This document shows, in pieces, positions 55,590-64,000 of a stretch of 64,000 nucleotides of DNA (within the stretch, counting starts at the first letter, position 1; every line of letters begins with the position of its first letter). The notes beneath the pieces were generated by a model, which made no database searches, was not told the origin of the DNA, and was given only the letters and a program-made list of their open reading frames with translations. A program made the position numbers and the translations under genes. Source of the DNA: Desmodus rotundus (lineage: Eukaryota > Chordata > Mammalia > Chiroptera > Phyllostomidae); the NCBI RefSeq assembly GCF_022682495.2, contig NC_071397.1, positions 13,793,082 to 13,857,081 on the forward strand. Direction: 5' to 3'.

Positions 55590-56240
55590 GGGGTTCCCAC
55601 AACTCTCACTTCAGGCCTGATAACTTGCTATAATGAGTTGTAGAGTTAAAAAAAACACACAATTGTTATGTTAACTGGTTTATTATAAGGAATATAATAA
55701 AGGTTAGAAATAAATAGCCAGATGAAGAGGTACACAGGGTATGGTCTAAAAGGGTCCTTAGCTCAGGAGCTTCTGTCTCCATGGAGCTGGGGTGCACCAC
55801 CCTTCTGGAATGTGCATGTGTTCACTCCCTGGGAAGCTCTCCAAACCCCATAGTTTAGAGATTTTTATGTAGGCTTCATCATGGAGGCATGAGTGTTTAT
55901 TAACTCTGTCTCCAGCCCTCCTCCCTTTCTGGTCATATGGGGGGTGTGGCAAAAATGTCTGCGCTTCTAATCATACTTACTTAGTCTTTCTGGTGATCAG
56001 CCCCCATCTGGAAGCCCACCAAGAGTCATCTCATTAGAGCAAAAGATGCTCCAATTGCCCAGAAAATTCCAGGGGATTCAGAAGCTCTTTGTAAGACACT
56101 TCTATCACCCCCATCATTCAGGAGGTTACAAGGATTCTAGGAGCTCATTAGAAACCATGGACAGAGACCATGTACATGTTGATATGTCACAGGAAGAAAC
56201 TTGAAGACACTCCCTCTCTTCATTTAATGTCTTAGCAGAT
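55590..56240 (-). mobile_element. ERVL-type LTR, antisense, boundaries approximate
   Basis: The text 'ggagcttctgtctccatgga', 'ctggggtgcaccacccttct', 'tgtgttcactccctgggaag' and 'tttttatgtaggcttcatca' follows a familiar antisense ERVL LTR sequence. 'ctggtttattataagg' supplies a minus-strand AATAAACC signal near 55683. No retroviral genes are seen. The exact family and ends are not fixed. Confidence 0.6.
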
Positions 56241-56777
56241 TAGGAAGGCAGAGAAGCCTGGAGTGATTGTTCAGGTCAATTGTACACTACCGTCTAGGGA
56301 ATTTTATCTACTCAGTTCCTCCTTCCACAAGGCACTTTAAAAGAGATATTTTCTCTAGATTCTAGGTGGTGGGAGGGGGTCCTTACTCCCCTGTCAGAAT
56401 CCAGGAGCCCAATCAGAAATTCAGGAAAGAAACAAATTTGGGGAGAGGAGATGATGGTATTCACTATCTCATTCTGTAAGTAAGGAGCTTCATCAGTGAA
56501 AAGATGGGGTCACGGCCTCCTATTTATTCAGCCAGATGGTCACCTGTCTCACTCCTGTGTTTCTCCTTCACAGCTGCCCTTGATGTTCCTGTTAACAGAG
56601 TAGCTGTGCATAAAGGGTGCTCACAGCTCGCCCTACTAGGGATGCCCAGCTCCAGTGATTCTCTGTGGTTACTGTAGATTTTCTTTCAACCCTTTATGTT
56701 TGCAGCTAATTCAGCTTTAAAGTCACTTTCTCATGTCACCTTAGTCAAGGAAAGAAGGAGTGTAAGAAATCAAGTTT
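56241..56777. other. Single-copy non-coding stretch
   Basis: Nothing was recognised. Confidence 0.35.
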
Positions 56778-56790
56778 GGGTCTCAGTTAT

Positions 56791-57378
56791 TTTTATTTTA
56801 TCTTAATTTTTTATTGTTGTTCAACTACAGTTGTCCCCATTTTCCCCCTATTATTCTCCCCTCTGCTGCCCTCCCCCCACCTCCCACATTCAATCCTCCC
56901 CCCGCATTGTTTGTTCATGGGTCCTTTATACATGTTTCAACTTTACCCTTCCCCAAACTAAAAATGGAACTGCCATTTGACCCAGCAATTCCACTGCTGG
57001 GATTATACCCTAAGAATCCTGAAACACCAATTCAAAAGAACCTATGCACCCAATGGTCATAGCAGCACTATTTACAATAGCCAAGTGCTGGAAACAGCCT
57101 AAATACCTATCAGTAAATGAGTGGATCAAAAAACTGTGGTACATTTACACAATGGAATACTATGCAGAAGAAAGAAAGAAGGAGCTCCTGCCCTTTGTGA
57201 TGGATGGAACTGGAGAGCATTATGCTAAGTGAAATAAGCCAGGCAGTGAAAGACAAATACCATATGATCTCACATATAAGTGGAACCTAATTAACACAAC
57301 AAACAATTGAGCAAAATAGAACCAGAGACATGGAAATAAAGAACAAACTGACAGTGACCAGAGGGGAGGGGTTAACAG
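56791..57378. mobile_element. L1 insertion with 5' inversion (twin-priming type)
   Basis: 56791-56954 is the L1 3' terminal region on the minus strand (T-rich tail, then C-rich text). At 56955 the sequence switches to plus-strand L1, 'aaactaaaaatggaactgcc', running through the ORF2 C-terminus to the start of the 3' UTR at 57378. One target duplication brackets both parts: 'gggtctcagttat' at 56778-56790 and 'gggcctcagttat' at 57379-57391, with one mismatch. The two L1 parts nearly abut in the consensus, as expected for twin priming. Confidence 0.92.
56955..57300 (+). pseudogene. L1 ORF2 C-terminal fragment in the inverted segment
   Basis: Frames at 56955-57062 ('KLKMELPFDPAIPLLGLYPK') and 57044-57232 ('QPKYLSVNEWIKKLWYIYTM', then 'HYAK') carry the ORF2p end, separated by a frameshift near 57050. 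No catalytic domain is present. Confidence 0.8.
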
Positions 57379-58994
57379 GGGCCTCAGTTATCTTAAATGG
57401 TTGGTACCAGTGAGCAGGGGGGCGGTATTCTCATTTCATTGTAGATAGAACTAGTTTAGAAATTGAGAGTGGAAAACCTATGCAAGCAAACAGAAAGAAA
57501 ACAGGAGCTGAAGTCAGGACCGGTGAGCAGCAAACATAATCAGACACTTAGAAATAAAGCTCTACTCTAGCTGCTGGAGGATTGTGTATCAGGGAGAGTT
57601 AGGCGGCCAGGCTTGCTCAGCAACACGTGGTTATTAGTAGGTAGGTATTCACTGAGTATCCTCATGTTAAGCATGTGTTTCAAGGCAAAGCTCTTCAGGG
57701 AGGAGCTGATATCTGAATAAATATAAGATAGGCTCACATAAATTAATAGAGAAAGGGCGCTGCCTTTGAGAGAGACTCTCCAGGATTCAACAATTAGAGT
57801 GAAAGAATATTTTCTAGGTAAAACAATATGGAGCCTTAAAAGCAAATTTAGATTCTTCTTTTCAAGTCCACCTGTAATGCAGCACCTCTAAGAAATGTTT
57901 CTGCCAAGGTATGGAAGGCAGTCTGGTGGCTGCACTTGGTATTAGAGCAGTGCCAGCGGCCTCGGGCAGGGTTCCCGCAGCCACCATGGTGAGAGAAGAG
58001 CTGAGGGAAACCGCAGTGGACGGGACTTAAATGAGTAGAAGAACATGGCCTTGCAGTTACCTTAGACTTAAGCTTACAGTCTTAGAGCTCAGAGTTAAGC
58101 TGGAAGAAAAAGTAGAAATATAAGCATGTACGGAAAACTGCAGGGGTTGGAGAAGAAAAAAACTACCTAAGTAAATTTGAAAATGGTATTTTAATGGGTT
58201 ACTATAAGGCTAAAGGGAAAATGATCTGTATGAAAGTACTATAATCTGGTTAATACATTTATTTTTCACAGGGATATGGGTTAGCAATACTGAAGCTACT
58301 TTATGCATATGCAAGGTTATGCAAATAAGTACATATGTTGTAGATAATGGTAGCTGAGTTTCACTGATGATGAATGATGGTGATGAATTGGAGATGTCAG
58401 AGAAAGAGCAAATAAGGAAAAGAGAAAGGCCAAATTATCTATGTACTGTTGAATTAGAATCAGATATATTAGTATGAACTCATGGGGTATTCACACATAT
58501 ATGGATAGACAAAAAATAGAGATGTTTAGTATATGCACATTTATTATACACAATTATATTTTGTAGCTTTGTCCAATAAGAGGGCCTAGTAAAAATAATA
58601 CCCTAACAGCAACAAGCTCAACTAGTACACAGATCTTGATTTATAAACACTATATATACTCCCAAGTAAAAGAATCAAGGCTCCTTGGAGAAGTCAGACA
58701 CAAGAAGATACAGTATTTTGACAAAGATCTGTCAGACACAGAAGATACAAAATAAGTCTAGACTATACTGTGGTGTCAGAAGGTAAGAAGGGCACAAAGG
58801 ATGAAAGCTCGTCCAGAATGTCCAAAGTGAAAGAGCTCCTATTGTCCAAAGATGGAACAGTCGGAGCAAGGAAGCAATGCTAAAGTTGAACTGTAGGCTG
58901 TAGAGTACATTTAATACCTGTGAATCAAAGCTGACATAGTAAATAATTGCATAAATAAATGGGGAAGAGAAACAGCTCTTCTTTATAGAAGAAT

Positions 58995-59045
58995 TTTGAT
59001 TAATAAATGTAAAATAAAATTTTATTTTATTTTATTTTATTTTTT
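58995..59045. repeat. (TTTTA)n AT-rich tract
   Basis: 'attttattttattttatttt' units are followed by a T run. They lie near a second copy of 'aaaataaaatttta', so the area is partly palindromic. Confidence 0.75.
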
Positions 59046-59949
59046 TTGTTTTTTTGCAATTCACTTAAAATAAAATTTTATAAAAATAGAAAATCCCCTT
59101 AGGCAAACAATTACATAATAATTGTTTCAGAAATCCTCTATGTGGATGTTAAACTAGTGAGTAAAGATTTGAGAAGGATCAGGATGTTTGCTTAGTCTCA
59201 AAGTATCTCCTCCAAGATATTTATTGCTTACAAAGGGAAAAGTAGTAACTTTCCATGGAGAAAGCATTCTAACCAAGAGATCAAGGTTAACACAAGCAGT
59301 AATAAGACACTGACATTGTACATTATGTACTCCTGACATAATCTACAGAGAGGGACATATCAGTTCTGTATTATTTTTGAAAAAATATGTGTTACCTCAA
59401 TCTAATCATGGTACAACAGCTGAAAAGCCCAAATTGAGGGACAGTTTACAAAATAACTAATCAGTGATCTTTTAATGTACCAAGATTTATGAGATGTAAG
59501 AAAAGCTAAGGACCTGTGAGAGCTTGAGGGAGAGACTAAGGAGATGTAATAACTAAATGCAATGGATGTATGATTCTCAGTTCATCCTGACAAAGAAAAA
59601 GAACATTGTGTGAATTTCAAATAAGGTGTGTAGTTCAGTTAATAGAATGTGCCCGTGTTAATTTCTTGTCTCTGATAACTGCAGTATGATTATGTAAGAA
59701 ATTAATAGTAGTGTAGGCTACGGATATGTGGGAATTCTCTGTATTATTTCTGTAATTTTTTTCTATTCATAAAACTATTTTAGAAGAAAACAAAATGACA
59801 ATGCATATGCACAGAGAAGGTGGTGAAAGATTCTAATCCCTAGCATTCAAGGTGCTGATTGTAGCAGGAAAGAAATGTTTTAAAGCCTTTACTATGGAAG
59901 AGAGAAAGTAATTAGGTCCCATTGAACATGGAAAATAATAGATAACTTC

Positions 59950-59990
59950 TGTCATATCAGGAGCTCAATAAATGTTAAATGAATGAATAG
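59950..59990. mobile_element. MIR/L2-type tail, short
   Basis: 'agctcaataaatgttaaatg' followed by 'aatgaata' is the usual tail of ancient MIR or L2 elements. The body is not recognisable. Confidence 0.4.
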
Positions 59991-60793
59991 TAAGAGAACT
60001 TTTAAAACGTCTTATAACAAGATAAATCAAGCATCTGCCACCATAGTAATGATTCAAAGATTTTTTGATAAATGAATAAAATTTATAGGAAATTTCTTTA
60101 TTATATAAAACAGATAAAAGTAGAAAGATTCATGCTTAATGTAGGCCTTAAATAGGAGCACAGAACAAGAGACAAGAGTGCCATCTCCTTTACTGTCCCT
60201 GTAGCGTGAGGCACTGCTGTTTAATATTTGAGACCCAAGAGAAATTATCACTAATCATCCAGAGTCAATAGTCCTGATCATTGAGATATTCTAGAGAAAT
60301 GGTTTGCATTATTTGGCATTAGTTGAATGTTGTATGAATGAATAATCCACAGAGACCTAAACTGGGTTTACTTCTAAATTATACACCATGATATTTCGGG
60401 TCAATTTGCATATTAAAAAAAATTTTAGTTGTATTTTTTCCATTCCTGTTTAGTCCCCTTATACCCCATATATCCTCACAATCACAACACTTTGTCCATG
60501 TCCATGGGTCCTTTTTGCTTTTTGTTTAATCCCTCCACCCCCAAGTGCCCCCTGCCCCCACTTAGCTGTCCTCCTGCTCTCCATCTATGAGTCTGTCTCT
60601 GTTTTGCTTGCTAGTTCAGTTTGTTCATTAGATTCCACATATGAGTGAAATCATGGCATATGTCTTTCTCTGACTGGCTTATTTCACTTAGCATAATGTT
60701 CTCCAGGTCCATCCATACTGTCATAAAGGGTAAAATTTTCTTCTTTTTTTTTTTTTTTTTTATAGTTGAGTAGTATTCCATTGTGGTTTTAAT

Positions 60794-61229
60794 TTACATT
60801 TCACTGATGATTAGTGATGCTGAGCATCTTTTCATATGTCGATTGGCCGTCCGTGTGTCCTCTTTGGGGAAGTGTCTATTCAAGTCCTTTGCCCATTTTT
60901 TAATTTGGTTGTCTGTTTTTTGTTGCTGAGTTTTGTAGTTCTTTATAAATTTTGGATATAATCCCTTATCAGATGTATTGGCAAATATACTCTCCCGTTC
61001 TGTAGGCCGTATTTTTATTTTGTTGATGTTTTCCTTTGGTGTGCAAAAACTTTTTAGTTTGATGTAATCCCATTTGTTTATTTTTTTCTTTTGTTTCCCT
61101 TGCCTCGGGAGATATGTCTGATAAAATATTGCCTTGAGCAATGTCTGAGAATTTGCTGCTTATGTTTTCTTCTATGATTTTTATGATTTTGGGTCTAATA
61201 TTTAAGTCTTTAATCCATTTTGAATTCAT
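60794..61229 (-). pseudogene. L1 ORF2 C-terminal fragments, frameshifted
   Basis: Two overlapping minus-strand frames (60969-61229 with 'MNSKWIKDLNIRPKIIKIIE', and 60794-61141 with '[20 protein letters not shown]') are parts of ORF2p after the reverse transcriptase, broken by a frameshift near 61050. Confidence 0.75.
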
Positions 61230-61539
61230 TCTTCTGTGTGTTGTAAAAAGGTGGTCTAGTTTTGTTTTTCTTCATGTATCTGTCCAATTTTCTCAATATC
61301 ATTTATTGAATAAACTATCATTAGCCCATTGTATGTGCTTGTATCCTCTGTCAAATATTAATGGGCTACAAAGGTGTGGGTTTATTTCTGGTCTCCCTAC
61401 TCTGTTCCATTGATCTAAAATCCTCAGCAAAATATTAGCAAACCAAATACAGCAATGTATCAAAAAGTTCATATACCACGATCAAATGGGATTTATTCTG
61501 GGAATGCAAGGTTGGTACAACATTCACAAATCAATAAAT

Positions 61540-61806
61540 GTGATTCACCACATAAACAAGATGATCACATCAATAGATGCAGAAAAAGCATTTGATAAAA
61601 TTGAGCACTGATTTATGATAAAAACAAATAAGTGGAAGCACATACTGTGTTCATGGACAGGAAGAATTAACATCATTAACATGTCCATACTACCCAAAGC
61701 AATCTATGGGTTCAATGCAATTCCTATCAAGATTCCAATGAGGTATTTAACAGCACTAGAACAAATACTTCAAAAATTTATGTGGAACCACAAAAGGCCC
61801 ACATAG
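61540..61806 (+). pseudogene. L1 ORF2 fragments in the inverted segment
   Basis: At 61575-61605 the sense strand encodes the [11 protein letters not shown] motif of the reverse transcriptase. After an internal deletion the frame at 61615-61806 carries '[20 protein letters not shown]' and '[15 protein letters not shown]', which lie far downstream in intact ORF2. Confidence 0.8.
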
Positions 61807-61919
61807 CAACATTGATCCTGAGAAAGAACAAAACTTGGAGGAATCAAGCTACCTAATGTGAAACTATACTATAAGGTACTCAAAACAGAATGGTACTGGC
61901 ATAAAAACAGACACATAAA

Positions 61920-64000
61920 TCAATTTTGTATTTTTGAGCTTATGTTCCCACTAATCTTTCAGAAGTTTTTCATCTAAAAGGAAAAAAATTTCTTATTTTT
62001 CCAGAATGTACATATTATCAATATTTTTTTCTGCCTAGGTATGATCTCAAATTTGACATTATAATATAACCATAGAATAACAAATTTTTAGTAGACATCT
62101 AGATCCAGCCAAATTAGGCTTTGGGGTACATACAGGTACTTTAACTTTTCAATTTTTCCTTACCATGCTAGTTTAAATGATATTAAATATTTATCTGTAT
62201 GAAGTATTTTTTTCCTTCCTTCTTACCAATGTTGTTGTAGTTATGGCTTCCATTAAAAATAAAATAAAAACTTTAAAACTATAAGTATTTTAATATTTTA
62301 AATTCAGTTTAGAGGCTGAGATACTATATTTTTATATAGCATTTTCATTTCACCTAACTCTATTAATGCATTTCACACACCTTTAGGACACGCAAACATT
62401 TAAGCATGTAATTTCAGTACTGCTAACTGCATGGGGATCGTGACTCAGACTGGGATTGTGTGACTGCTGAGTTACAGTAAATGTATTTCAGGTGCATCTT
62501 CTTCTTTCAGCCAGATAGTATAGTTTTTCCAAGTTGTTCTTTAAGGCAGTCTCTTATCTTTTCCTCTCGCCTTTTCCACAATAACCTTGTAACACCTCCT
62601 CTTCAGTTTCTCTTTTTTCTTTTTTTAATGAACTAAGATTACAGGAATTCTGAGAATGTAAGAATACAAATCATTATTCATATATGCAAACTACAACTAT
62701 TATTGAAATGTGCCTAGGCATTTATTTAATAAAACAGTTTATCTAACCTTATGGTGTTTGAATCATTATTCTTGTTGCAAAACAGTAACTTTTATAATAA
62801 TGGGAACATATTTGCATTCTAAGTTCTTGCTAACTTGTCTGCAATTATTTGAAATATTTCAATGTGTTACTTTTAATTTATACCCTAGGAATTGTTAGTT
62901 AACCCTCAATATCCCTTTCTTTAGAATATAAAATTTGGGGTAGAGTGTGAGATGCTATTTAAAGTTCAACAAATTCAGAAATGGCTCCTAACCAAAATTT
63001 TCAATTACCATATGTTTATCAAGAAGCAATGTCAGTGAGTTTATTAATTAGCATAATGGTTAAAGAAATAATTTTGTTGGCTAAAAATGTTGTGTACACA
63101 TTCTCAGTAAAAATGTAGGGGGTTCTATGTAGCGGCACCTGTAGTTGGGGATGGTTCCCTAGGCTTAGAATCCCACTACATTCTGCACGAGAGCATTGCT
63201 GTGCTGGGCTTTCCCACACCTCTCGTGGAAGATGACTGTTTCGTGCCTTGAAGCACAGATTATTGAGACTGCACTGAATTTGCAAAATAGGGTGAGAGGC
63301 TGTTTTTGTATCAGTTTATACTGTGCACACATTGGAAGTTGTGATTTGCTTTCATTGTCATAGGTGAATATAGTATTGGAACATATAGGCACACTTTATT
63401 CTGGAGGCTATAGATATGCTGAAAGGAACATAACAATATACATGACCAAGCTGAATTTTATTGGTTTGTAGCACCAAAGGCCTTATCTTGAAATATGATA
63501 AATGCAATTTCATGAGTATATAAAACACATACTATGTAATAAGGAAAGCCATTATTTTAAAATTTATGATGTTATTTAAATACTATCATATGTAAAGCAC
63601 TTTACTAGGTGCCTTCTCCTATTCTAAGATATCCACCTTAAACATGAGCGTATAACAAGCTCAGGCTGCAACTAAGAGAGGAAGTGCTGGCACCCTGGAA
63701 CAGAGATGACATCCACAACAGTTTTCTGTCTAGAGTTGTGTGTTAAAGCTATTATCTAGAGCAAGATGGGACACCTATTTGATGGGACACCAAGGATTAA
63801 AAAAAAATCCTTTCAAAATTCTTTGCTGCCTTTGTACCTGTGCCAAGATAATAGGAAAAAAACCAGCTGTTTCAGTCCAGCTCAGGCACCTGATATCATC
63901 AAGAAAAATATTCTAATCACATTGCAAACACAGCTTAGTCACTATTACTTTCCTCTCATAATGTTAAATCGGTCGGGAGTACAGTGGTTACTCATAGCTG
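61920..64000. other. Single-copy non-coding stretch
   Basis: AT-rich sequence to the window edge. No repeat or gene was recognised. The minus-strand frames at 63019-63392 overlap in two phases and show no known motif. Confidence 0.4.

Larger units (their letters stand above)
57392..60400. other. Mostly single-copy stretch
   Basis: Three kilobases have no recognised gene. The notable parts are listed separately: an AT-rich tract at 58995-59045, an old MIR/L2-like tail at 59950-59990 and a GC-richer segment near 57950-58020. Confidence 0.4.
60411..61919. mobile_element. L1 insertion with 5' inversion (twin-priming type)
   Basis: 60411-61416 is antisense L1: tail, C-rich 3' UTR, a T run at 60744-60761 and ORF2 C-terminal text. 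There is an internal deletion at about 60784, where 'ttccattgtgg' jumps to 'ttttaatttacatttc'. From 61417 the sequence is sense L1, with 'gcagaaaaagcatttgataa' (the RT motif AEKAFDKI) and then a deletion near 61620, ending at 'aaaacagacacata'. The two parts meet in the consensus around 'atagatcaatgg', as twin priming predicts. Flanks share only 'tcaattt' (60401-60407, 61920-61926). Confidence 0.85.

Noticed and set aside
1..64000. CRISPR arrays, bacterial operons, tRNA or rRNA genes
   Set aside because: No regularly spaced identical repeats, no ribosome-binding sites or long adjacent open frames, and no tRNA cloverleaf outside the SINE heads. The repeat content is that of a mammalian genome.

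Overview
This window looks like intergenic or deep-intronic DNA from a bat, most likely a vespertilionid or a close relative. The evidence is five tRNA-derived SINEs of the Ves type, many 5'-truncated L1 copies of one bat-like L1 family, a 191-bp hAT MITE with an intact-looking 8-bp target duplication, and old mammalian repeats (MER5A-like, Tigger1-like, MLT1-like, L1M). The lineage call is inferred from remembered repeat families, not from a search. I found no intact known protein-coding gene, no RNA gene and no CRISPR array. Nearly all open frames are chance frames or lie in transposons, often antisense to them.

Layout: 1-1880 has no recognised repeat. 1880-3262 stacks three L1 fragments. 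3263-7580 is single-copy. 7581-12200 holds two antisense LTRs, one SINE and several L1 pieces. 12200-19850 is mostly single-copy with a Tigger1-like MITE (14141-14314) and the hAT MITE (17779-17969). 19856-24335 holds an ERV2-like solo LTR, two SINEs, an ERV1-like LTR, a candidate coding exon (21572-21701), and an LTR nested in an MLT1-like LTR. 24640-30690 mixes L1, SINE, MLT-like and MER5A-like pieces. 30700-35920 is the longest stretch without recognised repeats. 35925-38515 is an old antisense L1 split by a solo LTR with a perfect 4-bp target duplication.

39935-43115 holds an LTR, an old hAT element and an ancient repeat. 43285-50208 is a nearly full-length antisense L1 (5' UTR, decayed ORF1, decayed ORF2) that carries two tetranucleotide expansions and a younger sense L1 insertion. 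50506-52432 is a MER5A-like copy hit twice: by an apparent poly(A)-only insertion and by a 1.7-kb antisense L1. 53465-56240 holds an L1M tail, an ancient repeat and an LTR. Two L1 copies with 5' inversions lie at 56791-57378 and 60411-61919. The rest is unassigned.

The transposons do not form a functional system, but target-site duplications and nesting allow a relative insertion order to be read. The most notable observations are (a) two independently inserted L1 copies that share the same internal rearrangement, which removes the ORF2 C-terminal zinc-knuckle region and adds a stop, (b) an apparent tail-only insertion, (c) two inversion-type L1 insertions, and (d) a short open, CpG-containing segment ending in a splice-donor-like site that resembles a coding exon. 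I did not find convincing evidence of a novel biological system.
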